The notes: a model not told the origin generated them from the letters alone. A stretch of DNA of 27,299 nt from JBHHXR01 sp046757205 (GCA_046757205.1 JBHHXR010000012.1:1-27299), one strand, 5' to 3'; counted from the first letter of the stretch, positions 1 to 8,127 are shown. Numbers and translations are program-made.

Positions 1-48
1 CCTGTTTGCCAGCACATGCTGTCCACGCGCGCGCGCACGTCCCTGTCC

Positions 49-174
49 TTAGCCATTTGTGCCAAAGTGGCCGCAGAGCCCTCCTGCGGCCGACTTTGCC
101 AGGCAGCGCGCCACAGCCATGCCGGCACCGAGCGTAACAGCCGCCGCAACAGCAGCGGAAATCAGGTAACGCAT
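49..174 (-). CDS. Possible small secreted peptide, 41 aa
   Basis: A short reading frame opens with ATG at 174-172. A good GGAGG ribosome-binding site lies on the minus strand at 184-180, five bases upstream. The predicted product starts MRYLISAAVAAAVTLGAG and continues MAVARCLAKS, which looks like a signal peptide with an AVA cleavage site at about residue 22. A tail of about 19 residues with two cysteines follows. I do not recognise a family. After residue 24 the +1 frame stays open to the window edge and reads like a plausible soluble protein, so this may be a longer exported protein broken by a frameshift. The strong Shine-Dalgarno sequence and signal peptide are seen directly; function is unknown. 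Confidence 0.4.
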   Translation of the reverse strand: MRYLISAAVAAAVTLGAGMAVARCLAKSAAGGLCGHFGTNG

Positions 175-280
175 TTTTTCCTCCCATGGTTTCCTGCTCT
201 GCGAGCGTTCGCGCAGGCATGAAGACAATCAACCCTTTAGGGCACGCGAGTGCAACCCTTTCGTTGCCGCCGCCGCACCC

Positions 281-298
281 AACGGGCAAGTGCCCGTT
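281..298. repeat. Perfect inverted repeat, 8-base arms
   Basis: AACGGGCA and TGCCCGTT are separated by two bases (AG). The very short spacer suits a protein-binding operator better than an RNA hairpin, and no T-run follows closely enough for a good intrinsic terminator. The binding protein is unknown. Confidence 0.45.
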
Positions 299-456
299 AC
301 AGATCATTTTTCCTCAGGCATTGGAATGATCCAGATCAATCCGCTGGGCCATTATCTCGCAATCGTTTGAAACAAAAGGAAACCTGACCGCGCTCTTGCC
401 GCGCCGTTCCGCCGGCAGGTTCCACGCAGGATGTATGACTATTTCCATGGCCGACG

Positions 457-475
457 CTTAACTGTGCCCGTTAAG
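457..475. promoter_or_regulatory. Inverted repeat CTTAAC-N7-GTTAAG upstream of the Cys/Met enzyme
   Basis: Two perfect six-base half sites are separated by seven bases, about 135 bases before the ATG of the PLP enzyme. It resembles a dimeric regulator site. The TTAA cores are nine bases apart, so it does not match the CtrA spacing of seven. The cognate regulator is unknown. Confidence 0.4.
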
Positions 476-610
476 TAGTTGATAAGTCAAGCTCTTAGAG
501 GTCTACCTGGAACCACCCATCCGAATTCGCGCGATCCATTCGCACACCCCTTGCCAAATCCCGGCAATCTGTCGACACTCCGCATTTCCGACCATCCGGA
601 CACCGAAAAA

Positions 611-1771
611 ATGAAGACCAGGCCAAGCCCGCCCTCTCTTTCCCCGGCGACGCGCGTCGTGCAGGCCATGAGGCGCATCGACGATGAAACCGGCGCGATC
701 GTTCCCGGCATCGAGCTGTCCACCACATTCGCGCGCGATGCCGGATACGCACCGCGCCGGCCCTACGTCTATGCCAGGGATGGCGGCCCGACGGTTGAGC
801 ATGCGGAGGAAATCCTGAGAATGCTGGACGGCGGCGCGGCGTCGATGCTGTTTTCTTCCGGCATGGGCGGCGTCTGCACGATGCTCGAAACCCTCAGCAC
901 CGGCGACCATGTCGTCGCGCAAAGTGTCATGTACCACGGAGTGATCGACTGGCTTCACCGGCTGGAAGATCGCAGAAGCATCGTCGTCAGTTTCTTCGAT
1001 CAGGCGAAGCCGGGCGCGCTGGCGGCGTCGCTGCGTCCCGGCAAGACCCGGGTCGTCTGGGTGGAAACTCCCGCCAATCCGAGCTGGGACATCGTAGATA
1101 TTGCCGCCGCCGCCGAAGCCGCCCATTCCGTCGGGGCGGCCCTGGTCGTCGATTCCACGGCCGCCCCGCCCTGCACTTCCAGGGCGCTTCAACTTGGCGC
1201 GGACTATGTGTTTCAATCGGCGACGAAATACCTCGGCGGCCATTCCGATCTGACGGCCGGGGTGCTCACCTGCCGGGAAATGTCGCCCGTCTGGGAAGAA
1301 CTGGAAACGGTCCGCAAACTGACCGGTGCCGTTATCAGCCCGTTTTCCGCGTGGCTGTTGATCCGCGGTTTGCGCACCCTGTTCCTGAGATATGAAAAGG
1401 CATCCGAATCTGCACTGGCGATCGCCCGGCATTTCGAAAGCCACCCGGCCATCGAACGGGTACTCTATCCGGGGCTGGATACGCACCCTGGTCACGCCGT
1501 CGCCGCCCGTCAGATGACGCACGGTTTCGGCGGCATGCTGTCGATGCTCCTGCGCGGCGGAGAGGGCGCGGCGCGCGACTTCGCCCGCAACTGCCAGGTT
1601 TTCGTGCCGGCCACGTCGCTCGGCGGCGTGGAAAGCCTCATCGAACACCGCAAGGCGGTGGAAGGGCCGCATTCCGTTGTGCCGGGAAACCTGGTCCGCC
1701 TGTCGGTCGGCATCGAGGACTGCGCCGATCTGATCGCCGATCTCGAACAGTCGCTGGAACGCGCCGGATGA
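611..1771 (+). CDS. PLP-dependent Cys/Met metabolism enzyme (cystathionine beta-lyase / gamma-synthase family)
   Basis: Fold-type I PLP enzyme of the trans-sulfuration family, 386 residues from ATG 611, the normal length for the family. Visible landmarks are the phosphate-binding Tyr54 and Arg56 in YARDGGPT (usually YSR..NPT), the SSGM phosphate loop near 82-85, Asp181 (VVDST) that pairs with the PLP ring nitrogen, and the Schiff-base Lys206 in SATKYLGGH. I chose ATG 611 over a TTG at 479 because the extra 44 residues look non-homologous, although neither start has a strong ribosome-binding site. Family members cleave or form cystathionine or eliminate thiol from homocysteine derivatives; which reaction is used here cannot be read from the sequence. 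Its stop overlaps the P450 pseudogene start (ATGA), so the two once formed an operon. Confidence 0.88.
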   Translation: MKTRPSPPSLSPATRVVQAMRRIDDETGAIVPGIELSTTFARDAGYAPRRPYVYARDGGPTVEHAEEILRMLDGGAASMLFSSGMGGVCTMLETLSTGDHVVAQSVMYHGVIDWLHRLEDRRSIVVSFFDQAKPGALAASLRPGKTRVVWVETPANPSWDIVDIAAAAEAAHSVGAALVVDSTAAPPCTSRALQLGADYVFQSATKYLGGHSDLTAGVLTCREMSPVWEELETVRKLTGAVISPFSAWLLIRGLRTLFLRYEKASESALAIARHFESHPAIERVLYPGLDTHPGHAVAARQMTHGFGGMLSMLLRGGEGAARDFARNCQVFVPATSLGGVESLIEHRKAVEGPHSVVPGNLVRLSVGIEDCADLIADLEQSLERAG

Positions 1772-2698
1772 CGCTGGCCGCCCTGTCACAAAGGGCGACC
1801 GACCCGGATTTCGTGCAGGATCCCTACCGGTTTTGCGAGCGCGTCCGGAAATGCGGTCCGCCGTTTTTCTGGCGGTACCACGATATTCCCTGCTCCGCTC
1901 GGTATTCGCTCGTCCCGGCGCACATGGCTCCGTTTTACGAATTCGAAAGTCACTCGACGCCGGAACGGGAACCGCCCGTGCACAGGCGGATCCGCGGCCT
2001 TGTCCTGCGCGCCTTCACGTCGCGACGCATCGCCGCGTTGGCGCACCGGCTGATCGACGGATTTGACGGCGAGAATTCCGATCTTCTTTCAGCGTTCGCG
2101 GAAAAAAATCCCGATAACGGTGATTGCTCGCCTGCTGGGCGTGCCCGAGAACATGTCCGACCAACCGCTGTCCCGGTCGCACGACATGGTGGCCATGTAT
2201 CAGGCTTTCATCAGGGACCGTGCCGGGTCGCGCCGCAAAGGCCCGCGCGACGATCCGATCACCCATCTGATCGCGGCCGAGCAGGACGGCGGGCGTCTCA
2301 CGTCGGACCAACCGGTAACGACCTGCATACTACTGCTCAACGCCGGCCACGAGGCGACGGTGCACGCATTGGGAAACGGTATCAAGACGGTGCTGGAATC
2401 CGGACTACCCGTTGACGCGCTGTACGGCGACAAGGCTTCTGCCGCGGCGTGCGCCGAGGAAATCCTGAGATTTGACCCGCCGCTGCACATGTTGACCCGT
2501 TACGCGATGACATCCGTGGAAATCGCCGTTGCAACGCCGATCCTGTTTCACAGATGCCCGGAAATCCGACTGGCGCGAACCCCGCTCTGTGCGGACCGCT
2601 TCCATTTCCACGGGCTGGAGCGTCTGCAAGTCGCCATCCAGGCCCGGCTGAGCTACGCTCTCGCCGGCTGCCCTTCCTCGACGAGTCTTACGAAATAG
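1768..2698 (+). pseudogene. Degraded cytochrome P450
   Basis: Remnant of a bacterial class I cytochrome P450 whose ATG overlaps the preceding stop. Frame 1 (from 1768) carries the N-terminal part, including EPPVHRRIRGLVLRAFTSRR. Reading then has to shift at 2102-2108, a run of seven A: removing one A joins FAEK to IPITVIARLLGVPE in the second frame. That frame carries the I-helix AGHEAT motif and the K-helix EEILRF with RYA after it, then jumps from SVEI to VATPILFHRCPEI and ends near the usual C-terminal ADRFHFHGLERL. The haem-binding FGxGxHxCxG loop with its cysteine ligand is absent, apparently deleted in frame together with about 60-75 residues. Shorter deletions near residue 45 and after VAMYQA also seem present. 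No active P450 can be made. The 3' end overlaps the convergent amidohydrolase by 46 bases. Confidence 0.88.
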
Positions 2699-3822
2699 GA
2701 CGCGCCGACAGGGCTGACCTCGTCGTTGAAATCGAACTCCGGGTGATGCCAGCCGGCCCCCTCGCCCTGCCCGAGATAGACGTAGGCGCCGGGACGCTCC
2801 TCAAGCATGAAGGAGAAGTCTTCGGCCCCCATTTCCGGCGCGTGTTCGACATCGACCATTTCCTTTCCCGCCACCGACGTCGCCACTGACGCGGCGAATT
2901 CCATCTCGGCGTCGTCGTTCACGGTGGCCGGATAGCCCGGCACATAGTCGATCTCCGCGCCGGCCCCGAAGGCGGCGGCGGTGTTGTTCACCACCCGCCG
3001 CATCAGGTCGGGCACTGCGGCCCGCAATCCGGCGTCGAACGACCGCACGGTGCCGCCCAGCATGGCGGTTTCCGCGATCACGTTGTCGGTGGTTCCGGCA
3101 TGGATCTGGGTGACCGAGACCACCAGCGACTTGAGCGGATCGGTATTGCGCGAAACGAGTGTCTGCAGTCCCTGCACGATCTGCACCGCAACGATCACCG
3201 GATCAACGGATTCGTGCGGGAACGCCGCGTGCGATCCCTGGCCCTTTACGGTAATCGAGAACGTATCCGCGGCGGCCATGATCGGGCCCCTGCACATCTG
3301 GAAGCTGCCGGCCGGCGTGCCGGGTTTGTTGTGCATGGCGAAAACGCGGGAAATCCCGAAGCGCTCCATCAGCCCGTCGTCGCACATTGCCCTCGCCCCG
3401 GCGCCGCCCTCTTCGGCGGGCTGGAAGATCAGCGCCACCGAACCGGAAAAGTTCCGCGTTTCCGCCAGGTACCGCGCCGCGCCCAGAAGCATGGTCGTGT
3501 GCCCATCGTGGCCGCAGGCGTGCATCTTCCCCTCGTGTTTCGACTTGTACGGCAGATCGCGCACTTCCTGGATCGGCAGGGCATCCATGTCGGCCCGCAG
3601 CCCGACCGTGGGCCCGTCACCGCCGTTTCCCTTGATCGTTGCCACGATGCCGGACCTGCCGATCCTCTCGACGATCTGGTCGACGCCGAACTCGCGCAAT
3701 CGTTCGGTGACGAAACTCAGGGTTTCCGGCAGTTCATACTGCAACTCCGGGTGCTGATGCAGGTATCTGCGCCAGGTCTTCATGTCGTCGTGGAATTCGG
3801 CGATGCGGTTGATGACGGGCAT
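2653..3822 (-). CDS. M20 family amidohydrolase (hippurate hydrolase-like)
   Basis: Metal-dependent M20D amidohydrolase of 389 residues, the usual length. Metal ligands are visible in HACGHDGH (Cys103, His105) and in FQPAEEGGAGA, with the catalytic and ligand Glu pair 137-138. The sequence DMDALPIQE around residue 78 is also typical. Members hydrolyse N-acyl amino acids such as hippurate, N-acetyl-amino acids or indole-acetyl conjugates; the substrate is not predictable here. The ATG at 3822 has GGAGA seven bases upstream. It is divergent from mazG with about 100 bases between starts and converges on the P450 pseudogene, so it is probably transcribed alone. Confidence 0.92.
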   Translation of the reverse strand: MPVINRIAEFHDDMKTWRRYLHQHPELQYELPETLSFVTERLREFGVDQIVERIGRSGIVATIKGNGGDGPTVGLRADMDALPIQEVRDLPYKSKHEGKMHACGHDGHTTMLLGAARYLAETRNFSGSVALIFQPAEEGGAGARAMCDDGLMERFGISRVFAMHNKPGTPAGSFQMCRGPIMAAADTFSITVKGQGSHAAFPHESVDPVIVAVQIVQGLQTLVSRNTDPLKSLVVSVTQIHAGTTDNVIAETAMLGGTVRSFDAGLRAAVPDLMRRVVNNTAAAFGAGAEIDYVPGYPATVNDDAEMEFAASVATSVAGKEMVDVEHAPEMGAEDFSFMLEERPGAYVYLGQGEGAGWHHPEFDFNDEVSPVGASYFVRLVEEGQPARA

Positions 3823-3925
3823 GCAGATGTCTCCGGTTGGGATTCGCTTCCCGAACCACAGCCTTTCCCGGCGGTATCGTCAATCCCGCCTTTTCCGGCC
3901 GCGCCCGGAGCGGTAGGTTGGCGCC

Positions 3926-4795
3926 ATGACCGTAACCTCTTCTTTCCGCCCCCTGCCCGGCGAGGAATCCGATAGCCTCGCCAGTGACAGATCGCTCGGC
4001 GTCCCGCGCCTGCTGGAAATCATGCGCCGCCTGCGTGACCCCGAATCAGGATGTCCGTGGGATATCGAACAGGATTTCCGCACCATCGCGCCCTACACGG
4101 TCGAGGAAGCCTACGAAGTGGCCGAGGCCATCGAGAACGACGACATGGCCGCGCTCGAGGGCGAGCTTGGCGACCTGCTGCTTCAGGTCGTCTACCACGC
4201 TCAGATGGCGCACGAAGCCGGGTATTTCTCGTTCGACGACGTCGTTCGGAATATCTGCGACAAGATGGTGCGCCGGCACCCTCACGTGTTCGGGTCCGAA
4301 AATCGCGAGAAATCCGCCCACCAGCAGACAAGGGACTGGGAGCGCATCAAATCCGAGGAGCGCGGCGCCGCCTCCGGCCGGCCGGCGAGCGCGCTCGACG
4401 GTGTGGCAGGTTCCCTTCCGGCACTTACCCGGGCCTTGAAGTTGCAGAACAGGGCGGCACGCGTGGGTTTCGACTGGCCGGATGCGTCGCTGGTCGTGGA
4501 AAAGATTGCCGAGGAAGCCCGCGAGCTGTCCGAGGCGCGCGACAGCCTCACGCGGCACGAGGTCGAGGAGGAATTCGGCGATCTGCTTTTTGCTGTCGCC
4601 AATCTGGCCCGCCATCTGGCGATCGACCCGGAGCAGTGCCTGCGGCTCGCGAACGCGAAATTCACCCGTAGATTCAATGCCGTGGAGCGCCGCTTGGCTG
4701 ACCTCGGAAAGACCCCCACGCAGTCCGACCTGCGCGAGATGGACGCACTGTGGGACGAGGAGAAGAAGGTGGAGAAGGACGGGTCCGCCGGTTGA
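3926..4795 (+). CDS. mazG: Nucleoside triphosphate pyrophosphohydrolase MazG
   Basis: Hydrolyses (d)NTPs to NMP and pyrophosphate and is thought to clear aberrant nucleotides or lower (p)ppGpp in stress. The 289-residue protein has two MazG domains. The first carries CPWDIEQDF and the metal motif EEAYEVAEAIE followed by ELGDLL. The second repeats EEARELSEAR followed by EEFGDLLFAV. This matches the tandem-domain E. coli type, with about 20 extra N-terminal residues. An internal ATG at 4022 would remove conserved sequence, so the 3926 start is kept despite a weak ribosome-binding site. It leads a plus-strand run with fur and eno, 115 bases before fur. Confidence 0.93.
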   Translation: MTVTSSFRPLPGEESDSLASDRSLGVPRLLEIMRRLRDPESGCPWDIEQDFRTIAPYTVEEAYEVAEAIENDDMAALEGELGDLLLQVVYHAQMAHEAGYFSFDDVVRNICDKMVRRHPHVFGSENREKSAHQQTRDWERIKSEERGAASGRPASALDGVAGSLPALTRALKLQNRAARVGFDWPDASLVVEKIAEEARELSEARDSLTRHEVEEEFGDLLFAVANLARHLAIDPEQCLRLANAKFTRRFNAVERRLADLGKTPTQSDLREMDALWDEEKKVEKDGSAG

Positions 4796-4910
4796 TCCGC
4801 GGGCGGTCGTCGCGCCGCAGGCGCCGGAGAATCGCTGTGGCGATGGGATTGCCGGTTCAAACCACCGCACGAATGGTTTATGAAACCCACAAATTCCTCG
4901 GCACGACCTC

Positions 4911-5330
4911 ATGACCAGTTCCGAAACGATCATTGCACGTTGCGAGGCGCACGGGCTCCGCATGACCGAGCAGCGTCGCGTGATTGCCGTTGTCCTTCAG
5001 GAATCCCACGATCACCCCGACGTCGAGGAACTCTATTCCCGGGCATCGGCCGTCGACCACCGGATTTCCATCGCGACGGTTTACCGGACGGTCAAGCTGT
5101 TCGAAGAGGCGGGCATTCTGGAACGGTTGGAATTCGGTGACGGACGCGCGCGCTACGAGGACGCGGAACGCGATCACCATGACCACCTGATCGACCTCCA
5201 TTCGGGAAAGGTGATCGAATTCGTCGATCCGGAGATCGAGACCTTGCAGGAAAAGATAGCCGCGAAGCTCGGTTACACGTTGCGCGGTCACCGGCTCGAA
5301 CTGTATGGCGTCCCGAAGAAAAAAGACTGA
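4911..5330 (+). CDS. fur: Fur family metalloregulator (Fur/Mur type)
   Basis: Winged-helix metal-responsive repressor of 139 residues. The N-terminal DNA-binding part includes GLRMTEQRRVIAVVL and the recognition helix region ISIATVYRTVKLFEEAG. The C-terminal dimerisation and metal part has HHDHLIDLHSGKVIEF, a Glu in DPEIETLQ and HRLELYG. The CxxC structural zinc motif of E. coli Fur (normally in this HHDHLIC..CG segment) is missing, as is known for many alphaproteobacterial Fur/Mur proteins. In those bacteria this protein often senses manganese rather than iron, so the regulated metal is uncertain. Enolase follows after 24 bases, suggesting co-transcription. No autoregulatory Fur box is obvious upstream. 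Confidence 0.9.
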   Translation: MTSSETIIARCEAHGLRMTEQRRVIAVVLQESHDHPDVEELYSRASAVDHRISIATVYRTVKLFEEAGILERLEFGDGRARYEDAERDHHDHLIDLHSGKVIEFVDPEIETLQEKIAAKLGYTLRGHRLELYGVPKKKD

Positions 5331-5354
5331 ACGGCAGGACCGGAGAAGCAACAC

Positions 5355-6632
5355 ATGAGTGCGATTATCGATATTACCGGGCGTGAGATTCTCGACAGCC
5401 GGGGCAACCCGACGGTCGAGGTCGATGTGCTGCTCGAAGACGGCGCGTTCGGGCGCGCCGCCGTTCCGTCCGGCGCCTCGACGGGCGCGCATGAGGCGGT
5501 CGAATTGCGCGACGGCGACGAGTCGAGATTCAACGGCAAGGGCGTTCTCAAGGCGGTTCAGGCAGCAAATACCGAGCTGGCGGAAGCACTTGTCGGGCAG
5601 GACGCCACCGATCAGGTGGAGATCGATGCCATCATGGTTGATCTCGACGGCACCGCCAACAAGGGAAGGCTCGGCGCCAACGCGATTCTCGGCGTCTCGC
5701 TGGCGGTGGCCAAGGCGGCGGCCAACAGCACCGGCCTGCCGCTCTACCGCTATGTCGGCGGCACGTCGGCGCGCACCCTGCCGGTGCCGATGATGAACAT
5801 CATCAATGGCGGCGAGCACGCCGACAACCCGATCGACATCCAGGAATTCATGATCATGCCGGTGGCCGCCGATACGCTCCGCGAGGCGGTGCGCATGGGC
5901 GCGGAAGTGTTCCACACCCTGAAATCCGAACTCGCCGCGGCCGGCCTGAACACCGGCATCGGCGACGAAGGCGGCTTCGCTCCGGCGCTGTCGTCGACGC
6001 GCGACGCGCTGGATTTCATCGTGCGGGCCGTCGAAAAGGCCGGCTACCGGCCGGGCCACGACATCTGTCTGGCGATCGACTGCGCGGCGTCGGAGTATTT
6101 CTCCGACGGAAACTACAACCTCAGCGGCGAGGGGCTGACACTCAGCGCCGAAGAAAATGTCGACTATCTTGCCGGCCTGCTCGACGCCTATCCGATCGTC
6201 TCTGTCGAGGATGGCATGGCCGAGGATGACAAGAAGGGCTGGAAACTGCTTACCGACCGGCTCGGGAAGCGCTGCCAGCTTGTCGGCGACGATAACTTCG
6301 TCACCAACCCCGACCGCCTGTCCGACGGTATCAGGGACGGCATCGCAAATTCGCTCCTCGTCAAGGTGAACCAGATCGGAACGCTCAGCGAAACCCTGAA
6401 GGCGGTCGAAATGGCGCATCGCGCCGGCTACACCTGCGTCATGTCGCATCGCTCGGGCGAAACCGAGGACGCGACGATTGCCGATCTCGCGGTTGCCACC
6501 AATTGCGGTCAGATCAAGACCGGAAGCCTGTCACGGTCGGACCGGCTGGCGAAGTACAATCAACTGATCCGGATAGAGGAAGAACTCGGGGCGACGGCGG
6601 TTTTCGCCGGACCATCGGTCCTCGACCGTTGA
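5355..6632 (+). CDS. eno: Enolase (phosphopyruvate hydratase)
   Basis: Glycolytic and gluconeogenic enzyme converting 2-phosphoglycerate to phosphoenolpyruvate in the cytoplasm, also an RNA degradosome partner in many bacteria. The 425-residue protein begins with the enolase signature GREILDSRGNPTVEVDV and has the mobile loop VPSGASTGAHEA. The magnesium and catalytic residues lie in CLAIDCAASE, SVEDGMAEDD, LVGDDNFVTN and the catalytic lysine in LLVKVNQIGTL, followed by MSHRSGETED. GGAGA at 5342-5346 lies eight bases before the ATG. It sits between fur and a ThiE-like gene with 24 bases on each side. Confidence 0.98.
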   Translation: MSAIIDITGREILDSRGNPTVEVDVLLEDGAFGRAAVPSGASTGAHEAVELRDGDESRFNGKGVLKAVQAANTELAEALVGQDATDQVEIDAIMVDLDGTANKGRLGANAILGVSLAVAKAAANSTGLPLYRYVGGTSARTLPVPMMNIINGGEHADNPIDIQEFMIMPVAADTLREAVRMGAEVFHTLKSELAAAGLNTGIGDEGGFAPALSSTRDALDFIVRAVEKAGYRPGHDICLAIDCAASEYFSDGNYNLSGEGLTLSAEENVDYLAGLLDAYPIVSVEDGMAEDDKKGWKLLTDRLGKRCQLVGDDNFVTNPDRLSDGIRDGIANSLLVKVNQIGTLSETLKAVEMAHRAGYTCVMSHRSGETEDATIADLAVATNCGQIKTGSLSRSDRLAKYNQLIRIEEELGATAVFAGPSVLDR

Positions 6633-6656
6633 TGCAGCCGGTCCGGAAGCCCGCGA

Positions 6657-7286
6657 ATGCCCGATAGCCCGCCACCGGGGATCTACCTGGCGACACCGCG
6701 TACCTGCGTGGCGGAGGATTTCTGCGTGGCGCTGGAGCCGGTCTTGCAGGGATTCGATATCGCGTGCCTGCGGATTACGACGGCGGCCAGTGAAGACGAG
6801 CGCGAATTGCTGCTGTCTGCGGCAAGGATATCGGAGGTTGCGCGCCGGTGCGATGTCCCGGTGGTTCTGGAAACACACTACAGGATCGCCAGGCGGCTGG
6901 AACTGGACGGCGTGCACCTGAGCGACGGGCCGCGCCACGTTCGCGAGGCCCGGAAGGCGCTCGGGCCGGGCGCTATCGTCGGGGCGCATTGCGGCGCCTC
7001 GCGGCATGCCGGCATCGGGGCCGCGGAGACCGGCTGTGACTATGTTTCGTTCGGACCGGTGGGAAAATCCCAACTGCTCGGCGACGGGGCGAACGCCGGA
7101 AAGGAGCTATTCGCCTGGTGGCAGGAAATGATCGAGATCCCGGTGGTGGCCGAAGGAGCGCTGACGCCGCAACTCGCTTCTGACCTCAGACAATCCATCG
7201 ATTTCCTGTGTCTCGGCAGCGAGATATGGGCGCATCCGGACGGCGCCGAAAAGGCGCTCACCGAATATCTTGAGCGGCTCCGGTAG
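6657..7286 (+). CDS. ThiE-like TIM-barrel protein, probably divergent thiamine phosphate synthase paralogue
   Basis: A 209-residue protein related to thiamine phosphate synthase. The family pattern is recognisable in LDGVHLSDGPRHVREARKALG followed by IVGAHCGASRHAG and CDYVSFGPVGKS. However, the Asn-Asp pair that binds magnesium and pyrophosphate in ThiE (typically INDR) reads LETHYR here, and the GQED-type motif after VHL reads SDGP. Metal-pyrophosphate chemistry is therefore doubtful. It follows eno by 24 bases with a GGAAG site eight bases before ATG, so it is likely in the same transcript. Its end overlaps the convergent olsA by 29 bases. It may be a non-catalytic or re-purposed paralogue; no other thiamine gene is nearby. 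Confidence 0.7.
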   Translation: MPDSPPPGIYLATPRTCVAEDFCVALEPVLQGFDIACLRITTAASEDERELLLSAARISEVARRCDVPVVLETHYRIARRLELDGVHLSDGPRHVREARKALGPGAIVGAHCGASRHAGIGAAETGCDYVSFGPVGKSQLLGDGANAGKELFAWWQEMIEIPVVAEGALTPQLASDLRQSIDFLCLGSEIWAHPDGAEKALTEYLERLR

Positions 7287-8115
7287 AGCCGGAACGCATC
7301 TCCGCCATGGTCTCCGCGTGGCCGCGGCGCACGACTTCGCAGCAGTACCGGGCCAGGGTCTTTCTTGAGGTGAAATCCGATGCCTTGACCGGGGCATGGA
7401 ATGACAACCTGATCCGCCCGCCATTCGACTTGCCAAATACGGACAGAAGGTTGTCGGCAAATCCCATGTCACCCCACCAGCCGTAGAAATCCGGCGGCAG
7501 CCCGGCGGGCGGAGCGTAGCCGATGCTGACCGGCTGCACCCAGATCTCGGTGTCATGATCGGGCATATGGAACGCGCCGAACAGCGAGGAACGGAAATCG
7601 AGAACCAGCGATCCGTCGGTGCTGGTTCCCTCCGGGAAGAAACACATCCGGTCGCCGGCGGCTATTCGCGCGCTCAGTAGAGCCATCTCTGATCTCACCG
7701 CCTTCTGGCGGCGTTCGATGAACACCGTCCTGCCAAGGCGCGCCAGAGGACCGATGAACGGCCACGTCCGGACCTCGGCCTTGGATACGAAAGTCACTTC
7801 CGCAGCAGCCAGCAGCCCGAGTATGTCGATCCAAGTCGAGTGATTTGCCACCAGCGCGCCACCGTGCTCCATGGGTTCGCCGCGGATCTCCGGCGTCAGC
7901 CCGCAGCACCAGAGGCCGAACCGCCCCCAAAACCGGATAATCCCCGCCCCGGGGCGGCGTCGGCCGGTATACCTGCCGGTAAACCGGGCCAGCACCAACA
8001 GTATCGCGATGATCAGCGAAACCAGAAGGAAGGCCAACACCCGGACCACGGCCACCACCCATTCAACGCCGTGCAGGGGGGGGATCTCCGGTGGCCTCTC
8101 TCTTGTCCAGCGCAT
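7258..8115 (-). CDS. olsA: Lyso-ornithine lipid O-acyltransferase OlsA (PlsC family)
   Basis: Membrane acyltransferase of 285 residues that adds the ester-linked acyl chain to lyso-ornithine lipid; homologues also acylate lysophosphatidic acid. A hydrophobic segment at about residues 17-44 anchors it. The HX4D catalytic motif is NHSTWID (His92, Asp97) and the substrate-binding motif is FFPEGTSTDG. Because OlsB lies directly upstream, with its stop 12 bases before this ATG, I assign OlsA rather than the general phospholipid enzyme PlsC. Its 3' end overlaps the ThiE-like gene. The product would complete ornithine lipid, a phosphorus-free membrane lipid. Confidence 0.85.
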   Translation of the reverse strand: MRWTRERPPEIPPLHGVEWVVAVVRVLAFLLVSLIIAILLVLARFTGRYTGRRRPGAGIIRFWGRFGLWCCGLTPEIRGEPMEHGGALVANHSTWIDILGLLAAAEVTFVSKAEVRTWPFIGPLARLGRTVFIERRQKAVRSEMALLSARIAAGDRMCFFPEGTSTDGSLVLDFRSSLFGAFHMPDHDTEIWVQPVSIGYAPPAGLPPDFYGWWGDMGFADNLLSVFGKSNGGRIRLSFHAPVKASDFTSRKTLARYCCEVVRRGHAETMAEMRSGSTGAAQDIR

Positions 8116-8127
8116 TGTGTGCCCCCG

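Larger units (their letters stand above)
175..610. other. Intergenic region with inverted repeats, no gene seen
   Basis: These 436 bases hold no convincing coding frame. They lie between the start of the small minus-strand peptide and the start I prefer for the Cys/Met enzyme. The leftmost bases should carry the peptide's promoter and the right half the promoter of the plus-strand gene. Two inverted repeats stand out (281-298 and 457-475). A long N-terminal extension of the Cys/Met enzyme could be read from a TTG at 479, but it shows no family resemblance. I looked for a SAM-II-type riboswitch because of the downstream gene and did not recognise one. Confidence 0.6.

Noticed and set aside
458..474. 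Possible CtrA box upstream of the Cys/Met enzyme
   Set aside because: The two TTAA cores are nine bases apart rather than seven, so it was kept only as an unassigned dyad.
175..610. SAM riboswitch upstream of the Cys/Met enzyme
   Set aside because: I compared the region by eye with the SAM-II pattern and saw no matching conserved core; a covariance-model search would settle it.
503..1789. Minus-strand open frame of 428 codons opposite the Cys/Met enzyme
   Set aside because: Shadow frame with no domain signature, typical of high-GC DNA.
4878..6449. Long minus-strand open frame (523 codons) opposite fur and eno
   Set aside because: It mirrors the codon structure of the well-supported fur and eno genes, is rich in His, Arg and Val as expected for an antisense shadow, and has no recognisable domain.
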